Made by a program: the position numbers and the translations under genes
Notes under the pieces: model-generated
Databases searched by the model: none
What the model was told of the DNA's origin: nothing
What the model saw: the letters and a program-made list of their open reading frames with translations, nothing else
Source: Spisula solida
Taxonomy: Eukaryota; Mollusca; Bivalvia; Venerida; Mactridae
Assembly: GCA_947247005.1 (NCBI GenBank)
Contig: OX365950.1
Location: 10,118,720 to 10,182,719, forward strand
Length of the DNA: 64,000 bases
Direction of reading: 5' to 3'
In this document: positions 34,200 to 46,485 of the stretch, piece by piece
Layout of the letters: each line of letters opens with the position of its first letter
Position numbering within the stretch: the stretch's first letter is position 1

Positions 34200-36069
34200 G
34201 CCGCAAAATTGTTTTGTATATAATAGTGTGTTGTAGTGTCCGAATTGAGACGAAACAACTGAAACTTGTCGGGTAAATTCGGCCACCCCAGTTTAACGCT
34301 TCTACGTCACAGTTTATGTTCTCGCACCTTCATTGAAAACGCTTGTTCTAAGAGGTTTTCAGACAGAGAATGAACAATATAAGAGTTCAACAAATGCTTA
34401 CAAACTTCGTCACATGTCTGTACAGAAACCAGTACTTACCTAGTACAGTACAAGTCAAATAGTTCCTGCGAGCAAATGATGTACCGACTTCATTTGACAG
34501 AGCATTGACAGGATCCTCGACCTTCTATCTGCAAAATTCAACAGCTGATGTGTATAAAACTAAGCATGAAAATCTCAAAAGTGTGAGAAAAAAATAAGCG
34601 CGATATATATAAGGCCGGTAGCTTTCAAATTGGGAAAAATATATGCACGATAATTTGACATACGGAATTTATCAACACATTTCATGTATAACAAACCAAT
34701 TTTCAAGACACTTAATTGCATATTATGACTCCCTTGTTCCATATAATATTTATATGCTTATAAATAAAACCTCGTATCAGTTCATTAAAAGGTATTGTCA
34801 TAAGACATGTTTTCAGTGTTCAACAATATCAAAGATCATAAGCCAATTCCGATAATTCCATGACAATAGACAAGAGAAATTTTGAATTTTAAGTCTCTGA
34901 ATAGACATTAACACTGAATGGTAATTCTCCTAATATGACTCTGGAGACCAGAAGAAACTGTATATGTTGTTAATTTTATCAAGGGAACAACCAGGACTAA
35001 TTTTACCCGCTGATCCTAAAAAAATCCAAAAAATAATTTACGGAGCGAAGTGCCAGGTACACCCGAAATTCCGTAATCCAGACACATTAACCATAGAACT
35101 GAACTATTTTCGTTCAAGAACAATGTGTTCTCTACGGGATATACTCCAGACTGGGAAGAGCTGTGCTTATGCAGCTGCAGTCACCTGCTGTTTAGATCCA
35201 TGGTCTCAATATTGCCTAGTGCTCACTGAAATTTCGTACAGTTCTGATTTCTTCGGTAAATAAACTATTGCGATGGAATAATGGAATTAGTCTGGTTCAC
35301 GACATTCTTACAAAATGCATCTTTTTTTGGATTTTCTTTTTGAAATCGTAAACCATCGAGAACAGGTCACGTGCCCCTCCATGGACTTTTTACTTTATGC
35401 TATCCAATATACCTGCTCGCTCAAGGCTCGCAGGTAATTATGATCGTTAATTCAAAGAAAACGGTCGGGGATTTAGACTTCTTGTGACCGTTTTTATGCT
35501 ATAATAATACATAATGTAATAAAAAAATAAAACAAATAATGTAGTGTCACATAATCTAATTTAGTAAGCATAACGTACATGTGTGTGAGCATGTATATAT
35601 CTATAGTTTTAATGATGTAACAAACATGTATATGTAACATAAATTATTGCTTTATGAATACGAACCCCTTTGAAACCAGCCAGCATTTAATGAATGAAGT
35701 TCAGGCGACTTTTTGCCAAAAAAACGCCTAGGAAAATTGAAGTTATGAGGCTGATTAGCTTTAGCCATGTTGACGTTTACAAGATATTTCTAGAAATTAA
35801 TCAAATTTTCATTATTTTCTTTTTGGCGATTTTGAGTAAATACAAGTAAATTTAAAGTTGTTTTAATTATGACTTGCGTTTGTCGGTAATCCAATTATGA
35901 CCACGACGATTAACGGACTGTGACAGTTAGATACATGTATATCTATACCGTACATTTTCACACCTTAGTGATACATATAATTAACAAGATGTCATAATCG
36001 ACACATGTTATGTTAGAAGGAAGGAAACCCCAAGCCTTTTTTTCGCCGTTTTGCCTCTCCAATGTTCAG
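34200..36069. other. Stretch with no supported gene
   Basis: A segment near 34508-34545 (CTCGACCTTCTATCTG, AACAGCTGATGTGT) resembles the element at 40189-40449 and is probably a fragment of it. The 99-codon ORF at 34964-35263 has no recognisable domain. The rest is AT-rich and featureless to me. Confidence 0.4.
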
Positions 36070-36587
36070 CTAAAATTGAGATTTTGTATATTTGTATGGA
36101 AAAAAATGCCGCTGCTCGTTGAAATATTGGGGCGGCGACCGCCGCCCCTGCCGCTCCAGTCGCGACGCCTCTGCTTGTTTCGATTTTTGAAACCCATTAT
36201 ATTCGTGATCGTCACACATTTCAAGTCGCTTTATTAAGATTTTTAATTTGATATCAGAACTTAGGCCCTCAAATATGTGTTTGCAGTCAGACCTTTGCGT
36301 TGTTGAACACCATTCTGGCGTTCGACAACCTATCTCCCCGGTAAAATAACGAGAACCAAATCTAGCAATAGCCACAATTGAGTCGTCCACTAAATCTGCA
36401 TAATTTAACTTCAAAACTGTGTTTAATATCAGCAGGCATTGGTGGGTATTTTCGAAGTTATAGTGATGCGACTCACATGAAGATCGATCGTCTGATAGAC
36501 ACTTCTTGATAACATTTTTACATCTAGAAACGAGGAGTCGGGACTGGTATTCTTCGGCTAGTGGAACTATATCCAACACGTTGGTGA
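36070..36587 (-). CDS. Gene 2, exon 2: BTB/POZ-domain protein, C-terminal part
   Basis: A minus-strand acceptor CTACATTTCAG|TC at 36587/36588 restores the codon split in exon 1 (phase 1) and gives TNVLDIVPLAEEYQ and LLVSRCKNVI. These are the last helices of a BTB fold as found in invertebrate BTB/BACK and MATH-BTB-like proteins. The following part (about residues 130-235) is helical with HQCLLILNTVLKLNYADL and FGSRYFTGEIG, compatible with a BACK-like region. The tail is basic and proline-containing and ends at the stop at 36070-36072. The CDS in this exon is 518 nt. Such proteins often act as dimerising adaptors, including for Cullin-3 ligases; that role is inferred from the family. Confidence 0.8.
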
Positions 36588-39215
36588 CTGAAATGTAGTT
36601 TGAGAAGTAGAAGTACATGTAGTAATATTATGTAAAATGTTATGTAAAATATTCTTCAACAGTCAACATACTTAATAATTCCCCATTCAAAGGCCATCTA
36701 CCTGGTCATCAATATGTACCTAAATTGTACACCTGCATACACTTTTGTTTTCAGCTTACAGGGTGAATGTACCATGTGACCTGATGGCTATTTAGGGGCA
36801 CGAACAAATGGCCGCATAGCTCGACTCAGGCAGGGAGTTTAGATATCCTTTATAGAACAGGTCCTGACTCAGGTAACATTTTTCGTCATTTCGTGCACTT
36901 TAGAAAGTCGAATTAAGAGCGAGAGACACATGAGAGCCGTCTCATTATTTAAAACGAGAAACGATCTGATGTATGTATTTATATTATATTGTCTTTTGTT
37001 AAAAGTTGCAACCGCGCATTTGAGTATAAAATAAGTGACGAAGATAAGTGCGGATATTTTCTTACCAATCTCGCTCAAAAGTGCTTTACAACTACATGAC
37101 ATCCATGTATGTGCTTAATGCATGCTATTATTGTATTTTCAATTTATTTTCAGACAAATTCAAGCTGGATGGACTTTCGTTCAAGTGTGAGACGGCTTGA
37201 TATCAATAATACTAAGTAGGGATACCATTAAGAAATGGCTAAGCAGGGCTCCGATTTCTCTTAGAATTTGGTAGTGGCAACACAATATGCCTATATACAC
37301 TATCTTCACTGGCACATATACAAATAGTCATTGTCATTTTATACTTACGTATATATTTCATTATTTAAGGATGTTGGAGCGCTTAGGATCCCACCTTCAG
37401 AATTTGCTCAAATTTTGCCAGGAAGTAAAGAAATCTATACTGACACAAAATATGATGAAAAAACACTAGGTCACGGAACTGGTTTTTCGGGTATTCAGCC
37501 CTGATTGAAGTGTGTATGAATCATTTTTATGATTCCATGGAAATTGGTAAATTGGTGGTGGTGTTTAAATTTGACATTTTTATTTGATGTCTGTAATCTA
37601 AATAATAAAATACTTTTCAATATAGTTGGGTACACATTGTTATACATGATCAAGATACCAAAAAAGGGTATATCTAATGTTGGTCTAATATATATTGCTT
37701 TTTTACCCCACCCATTTCATATTTAATGCAGCAAAATAGCACCCAGGTAAATCCTAATACATGTAACTTTTTTTCCACCTTAAACTTTTTTTAATATATT
37801 GTAAAATAAGTCTAGTGACATAGATCTTCAAAATTATGCAATAAACATATATGTCACCGAGGTATCATTTTCGCAATTTTTGTTTTTATTTTGGTTAAAT
37901 GTGGCTAAAATGCTGAGAAAATCAATGAACACGCTTAAATTTATTGGACATGTAAGTATCGCGAAAACACATCAAAACACAATAAACAAACATTACCGAA
38001 CGAACCTGACTACACCACCTACCTATTTTGTAATGTAATATTTTTCTCGGAATGAAAACCGTCATTTCGATTAGTATTTTCAGATTTTATTGCATACTAC
38101 TTATCAAAAATGTTCAATTTGATTTATTTTAGATTATTTTACACATTTTTTACACTTATAAAGCACAATACGTACTATGACAAATGACGCATGCATGCAC
38201 ATTAAACCGATCCAGCATCCTGAAGGTTTTTTAATTATTATTATGGCGAGACTCTTTGACACATAATACACCTGCACTAGCGTGTGTTGATTAAATATCT
38301 TCATGAAATGGGATATTCAGTAGGTCTGCACAAGTACCAAATATGAAGAGTAAAATGCAATAAAATTTAGCATGCAATGTCTGCAGCAGACGCATAAAAA
38401 CGACAGTCCATTCTTAAAATAGAAGAATTCCCACCACCTGACGACGTCAAAACGCCCGCATTAAACGGGTTCAGACATCTTTATCATCACAACGAAAAGG
38501 TCAATACCTAAGTCACCTTATTGTAGTCCGAAGTTGCGAAGTCCAGTTACAAAGACCCCAAGTAAACCACCGAATAGAAAGATCAGATCAAAATCAATTG
38601 AATTGTCATTTCGCATATCATAGGCTACATAATACTGGAAATATTTAACGGTATAATTTGTATTTAAAGTATATTTAACAGCAAGGAAAATATATTTACA
38701 AATTTTACTCATATTTTTATTCAAGGGAGGTAATAAAACAATTATCGAAATTCTTTCTAATTTTAAAATTTGTGAAATAAAATGTGTAGATCTACATGTG
38801 AACTAAACGCGAATCAAGGGTGAAATTCTTCTCAGAACTTGTAAGCAATACAATACAGTTATGTGATGGTGTCATTTGATTAAATACTGACTTTGTCATA
38901 CTTCGTCCACATTTCACATTAGTAGTTCCAAGGTTGAATATATTATCGTTAAAGTACGGTTGTAATAAAGGTATAATTAGAAAAAAATTTTAGTGTATGG
39001 TTTCTCAAAACCCTCGTGATGTTGGATTACATCATCTTAAATGAGGTGTCGAGTTTGATTGATGATGAGTTATAGGACTTGTTTCCCAAACCATAAACAT
39101 ACGTATACATGTATCAGTATCAAGCAAGCATACATGGTAATAATTAAATTCGTGTCAATCAATCAATTATAAAAATCAGCCAAATCGCCAGGTTTCATAG
39201 ATAATCGGAACTTAC
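36588..39215 (-). other. Intron of gene 2
   Basis: This 2,628-bp intron runs from donor ACCA|GTAAGT (39215/39216) to acceptor TTTCAG|TC (36587/36588), both canonical. It is AT-rich, with no further exon that I trust and no clear mobile element. Confidence 0.7.
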
Positions 39216-39495
39216 TGGTCACCGCCTGTTGTATATCCGGATGTAAACAGCACAAAAATTCTCGAAATATTTCGAAACTCTTATCCACGATTTTCACTAT
39301 CCTTTCCTTGCTTTCCTTAAAGTTATTTTTCTTGTCGAACATTGCCTTGAACACTGGTGAAGAAAGTGTCAGCAAGTTTTGTGACACATACAGCTTCTTA
39401 TCGTCATCAAATTCAAAGATAACCTCGTCAGAACATTCTCCACTTTTCAAAAACGTATCATCTATACGAGGTTTCTTATCAAAACCGAAATCCAT
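39216..39495 (-). CDS. Gene 2, exon 1: BTB/POZ domain
   Basis: The ATG at 39493-39495 has a good context (GAAAATGG). After about 22 polar residues the BTB core is clear: SDEVIFEFDDDKKLYVSQN, LLTLSSPVFKAMF, then a strand/helix region VDKSFEIFREFLCCLHPDI. The signature positions are the leading D/E-V-x-F strand, a K-L-x-V-x-x-x-L-L segment, S-P-V-F-x-x-M-F, and F-x-x-F-L. The exon is 280 nt and ends in phase 1 at a strong GTAAGT donor. Joined to exon 2 the protein is about 265 aa. There is no Kelch, MATH or zinc-finger domain. Confidence 0.85.
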
Positions 39496-39752
39496 TTTCG
39501 TGATCGTTGCTTAGAGTGGTGGGATTCTATTTGGTGTGTGTACGTTGGGTGTCCCAGAATAGCGTATAATACCGTACATGTGTTCGTCTATTTAATATCG
39601 TCTTTGGGGATATCCCATACAAATGATACATACACACGTTTTACACTACGAACCCGGGTACCAAACAGATACAGCGTCCTTTATTACAAACATAAACGTT
39701 TAACATAAAATGAAGAGTTCGGAGATATTGATGTGACCCTGACCTTTCTGCA

Positions 39753-39950
39753 TTGATTAAGAAATAATGAATTATCGTGCAATTTAACACGACCACGAGT
39801 CGGATGCCTAGTTGTTAAATCACGAGGGTGCAGCACAAGTGATTTAATGTAAGCATCGGAACAAGTGACCGTGCTTTATGATAGATAAAACATAGGTAGG
39901 CCCTACATATTCATTATTTAGATTCTAACATAGCCCATATTCCACATTAA
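39753..39950. mobile_element. Palindromic element, family P, copy 3
   Basis: AAGAAATAATGAATTATCG on the left pairs with ATTCATTATTTAGATTC on the right. GTCGGATGCC pairs with GCATCGGA, and TTAAATCACG with GTGATTTAA near the centre. The right half matches the left arm of the copy at 24116 in reverse (AAGTGACCGTGCTTTAT). It lies about 260 bp upstream of the start of gene 2, so it could sit in its promoter. Confidence 0.7.
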
Positions 39951-40188
39951 CAACACATCAATGCATAGTAACCGCTGCACTATTTTCTTTCGCGGAAGGC
40001 TATTGTGTTATTTGCTGTAGCTATGTTTTAACTTTAATTCATGCACCTTGATTTATTCTATGTGTATATAGGTGAAGCGGCCGGTTGCGTTAGAATACGT
40101 TACAATGTTCTTGCTGTGAATATACATGTAGCAATGCCCGTTAGCAATATCGATATCTTGCGATATCGACCCTTTAGGTTTGTGTATG

Positions 40189-40449
40189 TATAGTCCAGAG
40201 AATTTGACACGACTCTCGACCTTTCAATTAGCATAATTTAACAGCTGATATATCGGCTATAATTATAACCCTCCTTGTATGTTTTCATAAGCGGATAGTA
40301 TCACCAAGACGCTCGAGGTGTAATACCAACACAAATCTAAATAACCGATATTGCGCGATTTGCTCGCGGAAATTTATATATTCAACGCAATTACCTTATA
40401 ATATATTCATGCATAAAGGTCAGGATCATGTCAAATTTTCTGTGCTATA
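40189..40449. mobile_element. TIR element abutting MITE family T
   Basis: The left end TATAGTCCAGAGAATTTGAC pairs with the right end, reverse complement TATAGCACAGAAAATTTGAC, and the pairing continues through CCTGACCTTT-like words. It shares its terminal TATA with the next element (40446-40658). A related fragment is near 34508-34545. Confidence 0.65.
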
Positions 40450-40658
40450 GTCCAGTTAGGATATTGTGACAGTGACGATGCAGTTTATGTGTACATAAAA
40501 TATAACGGTCATTGTCTGAATAGGTAGAGTGAATATAGTAGCTTAGTTTAGCATTGAAATTATAGTTGTTTGTACAGTATAAGTCTTTATAATTGGTTTT
40601 ACACCGCTATAGTGGACTCGACTGATGCGTCACTGGATTTTTATCCTGACTGGACTAT
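40446..40658. mobile_element. MITE family T, copy 2
   Basis: Closely matches 20839-21052 end to end, with TIRs TATAGTCCAGTTAGGATA and ATCCTGACTGGACTATA. Right-TIR differences between the copies suggest age or subfamilies. Confidence 0.85.
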
Positions 40659-40659
40659 A

Positions 40660-42183
40660 TATTATAACTCCAACGCTGCGTGATGCTCCCCGCATATAAA
40701 AAACATACAACCGAGATTAATTACGGTCATAAATAAAGACAAGGTGTCATCTATTAAATTAGGCAAATAGAAGGTCGAAGATCACGTTAAAATGTCCGTA
40801 CTATACACATGTCATCGTTATCTATCTAGAGTGCTCTATTTTCTGATAAAATAGTTAACATCGCTCATACGATGAAATGTTATATCGATAAATATATTGA
40901 TATGAAGAGTTTATTTACAGTTCGTTTTCTAGTACGCAATAATTATAAGACGATTAATTTGTACAACGCAAGACCCGATCCACCGTAACATCTCAATCTG
41001 AACCCAATCTAATCTCAAATATTGTCATGTGTATTTTAATTTCCACGGGAGGCTACTATAGAATCAATATTTGCATCACAAAACAAAAACATTATTTTGA
41101 ATTTAATATATGCAAGCAAATCTGGACTGAGCATAATGTACATATTGCAATTCAGTTAGTACGGAGAAATGGCCTTTAAACCGAATAAACAAGCACACGC
41201 ATAATATTATATTGCATTTTGAATATATAACTGACATCAAACAGTTTAGGTGTGCTGTTTTTAATGTACGATCCAGATACATGTGTAGTGTTGGATATAA
41301 TTTTGCACTCTCGACCAAAGTATATATCTATCAATAGGCATAAGAAAGCTACTTTTCGTGGCATGTATTTACAGTGACTACCATATAGTAACTATACAGT
41401 AAATTAAACCTGGTATCGTATTCTTTGTCTCTATATGCGATGGTCAAAGGGATTTTCTGAGAAAACAAATCAGGCAGAAAAGATATTTCTAAGTAAAGAC
41501 GAATATGATTTTAATAACACAAAACTTACAATGTAACGGGTGTCATGAATTATATATCACAGTATGTGATATGAGTAGTAGCAAAAGACTGTTGACGATT
41601 AAATAAATGCATGCATTTTATGACGATGGAAACAGTGAAATATAGGGGACATATAACAACACTGTGAGCATGCAGTCGTTAACATGTTCTGCTCATACTG
41701 TTATTCACCAACTCATCAAAGAAAGGTTTAATGCCCAATGCAGTGTATGAATGAAAAATCAACGATGGCTTGTATTCACTTTAATGATGGAACGTGCTGT
41801 ATATTATGCACGAACATCCAGGCTATTATCCTTTCTTTGCACACGGGCTACTTTAAATGGTTTCCATGTACAAATCGCAATGTAAAGTGATGTACTCTAA
41901 GTACAGGGATTTGAAATCTTATAAATAAAATATCATATCAGTCGATCAATTCGAAATCGCTCAATATATTTATTATACTGAAAGGATAGCAACGTATCCC
42001 CCCTTCAATATGGAATCCCGCAGCCAGTGCTAACAAAAGATCAAGTTAGCTCTATCGACGAATAATACTTATGTGTATCACAAACTATCGACGATATTCA
42101 TTTTCGTCAGATATTACAATATACATTCCACGTATATTGTACATTTGTACTTGAATTCCGTTTTTTTTTCAATTTAAAGTTTC
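40660..42183. other. Stretch with no supported gene
   Basis: AT-rich DNA with no exon, tandem array or long inverted repeat that I recognise. A short motif near 40780 (AATAGAAGGTCGAAGATC) resembles part of the 40189 element in reverse. Confidence 0.35.
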
Positions 42184-42537
42184 ATGTGTTTGCCTCCATC
42201 TATTGCGAGATATCCCGTGGTAGTGTTTCAACGTCATCTCGTCAGTAAAATGATGTTACAGTTGATATGTTCTGATTATTGCAACCACTGGTTTTGTGTA
42301 CGTGATATTCAAACCGAGCACAGAACGCTGAGGTACGCTATAATTCGCCAGTGCCGGTTTGGAAAGTCCACCAACGATTCAAACATTCACAAACAGTCAG
42401 TTTCATCCATTCCAAGGGTGTTCGTGATATTTAGAAATGATGTTCAAGTCTTCGTGCGGAGAGTGGTTGAGTCAATGTTGTCAAATGTTGCCGATAAATC
42501 AAGCATGTCTTCTGGAGAAGTCGAGCAGCTTCTGTAG
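42184..42537 (+). CDS. Possible small protein, unrecognised (117 codons)
   Basis: An ATG-initiated ORF runs to TAG at 42535-42537. Its sequence is less AT-biased than its surroundings and has a protein-like composition, with segments CSDYCNHWFCVRDIQTEHRT and VVESMLSNVADKSSMSSGE. No signal peptide, transmembrane segment or known motif is visible, and I see no splice structure or promoter. It could be an intronless gene, a terminal exon or chance. Confidence 0.25.
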   Translation: MCLPPSIARYPVVVFQRHLVSKMMLQLICSDYCNHWFCVRDIQTEHRTLRYAIIRQCRFGKSTNDSNIHKQSVSSIPRVFVIFRNDVQVFVRRVVESMLSNVADKSSMSSGEVEQLL

Positions 42538-43068
42538 AGTGGAATGTTCTATTGGTTGATTGATGTTCTTCATGGGATTATATAGACATAGTAAGTGCTT
42601 TTCTAAGTAGCATCCACTAGCTACTCAAACACAAAGAAATACAAGTTCGATACATGACTGTAATCATTATGTGCATTTTGATTAAGACATAATGTCTTTA
42701 TCAGTGGTCTTATTCTGAAGCTTATATAATGGTGGATATTTTCTTGGTGATCGTTTTATTAGTTTCCGGATTTCTCCCTCATACAAATATAAGTTAAAGA
42801 TACTTCTGACAGTTGTTCTTCTCTAAAAAGGTACTTTCAGTACTGTTGGAATGTTGGTTTGACAAAGTAAAATTGTGGATATCCCATTTAACATTTAAGC
42901 CACATCATAAAACGTTGTACATGTATATGTATAGCTATTACGTACTATAAAATAAACTATACACTTTATATATCTATTAATAGATACCATTTCGTCGAAA
43001 GAATGTATTAACATTTTCAGAAAGAGCGCTTTAGATACGACACATATGTATAGTTGTGTTGTACTACT

Positions 43069-44031
43069 CACAGGTAACTGTATCATTAATAAACAGTACC
43101 TAAAAAAAATTTTTTTGTTAAATTTATAATTCTTATACAAGGTATATTTCCCGGAGAAGTGATCGTACAGTCACTGGGTGTATTTTGTTTTTTTCATAAT
43201 TTAAAGCATTTACGGCATTAATCATCTATTTAAAGCTGTGGGTGATCAAAAACATCTTTGTGAATCGAAAGCATTCGAAAACATGCTTAAATTTACCTTC
43301 GTACGATATAATTCATTGTTTAAACTTTGATTTTATTTTTTTCGAGGGCGATAAACGCTGTAGGAACGGCTGTAGTGGTTTTTAGTGTGTCTGACGGGTA
43401 TTTCGAACGTATTTTATAACGGTCGTTTTCATTGGCGTAGTATACATCGTTTGTACGCTGGTAACCAAGTCCTGGGAAACCCCAATGAAATCAACCAATG
43501 AAAATCGTTGTTACAAAAAGGAAATCACGCGCATCATTCGGAACGTTCGCACAAACATGGAGTCATTTTGACATTTAAATATGCAAACGATTCGTTTTTC
43601 GGCTTACACGTATACATTCACTGAAGTGAACATGTGTCAACCAGGTAAATCTGTTCCAACTTTTTCGTTCTTTAATTTTACCGCATTATTATGTTTCTAC
43701 ACAACGGTAAATTCGACATATGGTGGTGATTTCCTCAATATTTCCGTTTTTTTGTTTTTATTTAGTCCACCCCAGTGATCGGGTGGATACCGTATTACGT
43801 ATTTATGGCATAACTGTTTAACTACTTGACCAATTTCGATGGGATTTCGCATGAAAGTAGTTATAGTCATGTTTTTTACGGATATAATTACTTTATGAAG
43901 ATATCGAAAGCCAATTCTTGTTTTTGATACCTGGTCAATTCATGGAAATACACCTTGTATAAGAATTATAAATTTAACAAAAAAAAAATATTTTTTTTAG
44001 GTACTGTTTATTAATGATACAGTTACCTGTG
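43069..44031. mobile_element. hAT-like non-autonomous transposon, 963 bp, 8-bp target duplication
   Basis: It starts CACAGGTAACTGTATC and ends with its reverse complement. TIRs of about 80 bp differ only by indels in A/T runs and a few bases. Perfect 8-bp direct repeats GTACTACT flank it (43061-43068 and 44032-44039). The terminal CA...TG and 8-bp duplication fit hAT. The interior contains no transposase; the 65-codon ORF at 43581 has no known features. Confidence 0.9.
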
Positions 44032-44039
44032 GTACTACT

Positions 44040-45334
44040 ATGTACAAACTACAAAGGGGGCAATATCTTAAACGTACACATTGGCATAGTTGAAGATAAC
44101 GTTTATTTTATTACGATAAATGAGAACCCGCAGTTTGTATTGAATGCACTGTTTCACACTGAAAATCTATATTGATAGGTGAATAGCTACAGACTCGGAT
44201 GTTTGGTAATCGTACGGCCGCTCGATAAATCCGTATTTTAAGCCTAAAACTTTCTGTGCCTTAGTTATCTAGATGACGGAAATAGCCGAGTAGTTACGAA
44301 TGCGTAAGAATAAATGCGGGCGTCTGAATTATGTAGACCTACTTTATTCGTTAACGTTGTAGATCTACTGTTTTTTGTATTTTTACCAAGTTTTAAAATA
44401 TAAAAGAACTTTCGTTATTATATTGGCCGCCATTTTTTCTGCTCTTTATGTAACTGCGGAACCGTAACACAAATTTTTATACCCATTAGCTGCTAGTGAA
44501 ATCGACCTGGGCTAAAACTCAGACGGATCAGGTTGTTACCGTAAAGCCGATTTTATTCGCTATAAAGATGTGCGGTTGTAATCAGTGTAGCAATAATACG
44601 TGACATATAGCTACAGGAACAGGGTGCTGGAAAAAACGGCCAAGCTGCTGACACATATCTTATAAATATATAATCAAAGATCTAATCACACATATTGGGC
44701 ACTCAATTGAAAGGAGAGAGAAAAACAGCATGCAGCAGATTATGTTAGTGTGCATAAACCATTTTGTTTGTCATGCTTTTTTAATGGCAAATGTCTCATT
44801 TTGTAGAGCTAAGTTTATGCCATTATATGAGATAACTTGTTTTTGTCTACCACTTATATAATTCAGAACATTATTATTTAAATGAGGCAAATCAGGTATT
44901 TTCTGAAAAAATTAGAATTTCCATTAAAGTGGGGGTTATGTCTGGCTGTTTGAGGTCTATTGTTTTATTCGTCTTTTATACACATAATTAACGTAGTTAT
45001 AGAATCTTCAATTAACTCGACACGAGATGGCGGATGCTGATTTTCTATAAAAACTGAAGCAGGTTCGTGCCGATTACCCTTCGTACCTAAAGTACGCTAA
45101 ACATTTAGTATTAATTGTCGATGATTCTGTCAATCATGAACAAACTTTCTGTACTTGAGTATCATGTTATTAAAAATGTAGCACAACTGACAACGGTCGA
45201 TTGCTGTTTATAAAAATAATGGCATTAATTATTACCTATATCAGGTTTGAAGTCACATTTTGGATAATCAATGTTGATTTGTAAACCCCTAGTCCTATAA
45301 TATTTTTATGAACAAGACAGCATTTCAGAAATTA
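44040..45334. other. Stretch with no supported gene
   Basis: AT-rich sequence without convincing exons, TIRs or tandem repeats. Confidence 0.35.
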
Positions 45335-45417
45335 CCCAGTACCCCGGCCAAGTAACAAACCAGATTACTCTTGATCAGTAGTTGAGAGCATTATCCGCTC
45401 GACCACCGTGTCACTTG
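45335..45417 (-). repeat. tRNA-derived SINE head
   Basis: On the minus strand GACACGGTGGTCGAGCGGAT is an A-box region very like a tRNA D-arm. The B-box position downstream is degraded. Confidence 0.5.
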
Positions 45418-45789
45418 ACTACTCTGCAAAGTGCTGAGAAATGCTATGTTACGCAGGCGAGCAGTACTCCGCTGGTAGTCTGTCGTATCATAGACGTAGT
45501 AAGTAAAGCAGATAAGCTGTCTCCGTGTGGCTGTTTTTAAATTCTGACCGTCGAACCGCTGCAGGTATCCCTGTAACTCGTCTAAATTTATGGTTTGAAT
45601 AGGTGGGGGGTACTTTTAAGTCCAAATAGGTTTATTGATCTGTGTGTGATATGCTTTTGTGTCAACTATTCAAATATCATCCAGGAGCCTGATGCCTAAT
45701 CGAACAGCTACCAAATAGAGCTCTACTTTACATAAACGTCATGCTACCATCAAGCAGTGCTCGCCAATAGCATACGATTTCTCAGCACT

Positions 45790-45945
45790 TTGCTAGGCAA
45801 GCGCTTTTTTGTGCAAAGCAGTGAAGGACTTCTTTGGTAGCGCTTTGCTGTCAAACAATCTGCTATCTTCGAGCACTTGCCAGTAGCATATAAATGTTTC
45901 TCTTGTAGGCTAGCTGTTCCCTAGCGTTCACCATATCGACATTAC
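45790..45945 (+). repeat. Dispersed repeat R, copy 1
   Basis: TAGCGCTTTGCTGTCAAAC, CTGCTATCTTCGAGC and CTTGCCAGTAGCATATA match in order with 60245-60360. Nearby, CTCAGCACTTTGCTAGG (45782) is an inverse of CAAAGTGCTGAGAAATGC (45425), so this repeat may be part of a larger foldback unit. Confidence 0.55.
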
Positions 45946-46195
45946 AGGTTAAAGCCAACTAATTGAGCGTCAATGTGCGAGATATTCCAAATGTACGTCA
46001 GGTATAGAGCAATTAGCTACAAAAATCGCGATTATTTATTGAAGGCGGACAAAGAGTGACCAATGTGTACAGCTACAAAGCTCCAAATATACTAACAAAC
46101 TAAATGACTGATTAAGATAAATTTAATGTTAAGTTTGGCAATCTTTGGCCACGGCTTACAAATTCGGGCTGCCGACAATACAAAGGGCTAGCCCT

Positions 46196-46214
46196 AACAA
46201 CAACAACAACAACT
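46196..46214 (+). repeat. (CAA)n microsatellite
   Basis: Six CAA units in a row; no associated gene. Confidence 0.85.
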
Positions 46215-46485
46215 TTAATAAATCAAGATGTTCACAATGAACAGATAGAATTAGTATTTGAGCCAACTCTGAGTAACAGGTGTTGGGCTCACCTTATTTT
46301 ATTTATATATATAATAAATGGATTAAGCTGTCTGCCATATGGACCCTACACAACGGTCCAGGTACGCCATGGACCGGTGTGCATGGACCTCCGCCACGAA
46401 TGGTGGGGCCAGCGAAATCCGCCGTGCAACAAAGCCAAACATTGCCGAGTGCCGTGAGCAAAATATCAATGGCTTATTTCTATAC

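Noticed and set aside
34964..35263. 99-codon plus-strand ORF.
   Set aside because: No recognisable motif, no splice context, composition not distinct from flanks.
36869..37102. Extra minus-strand exon in the BTB intron with a donor-like GATTG|GTAAGA.
   Set aside because: No supported acceptor, and exons 1 and 2 of the BTB gene already join in frame and in domain order.
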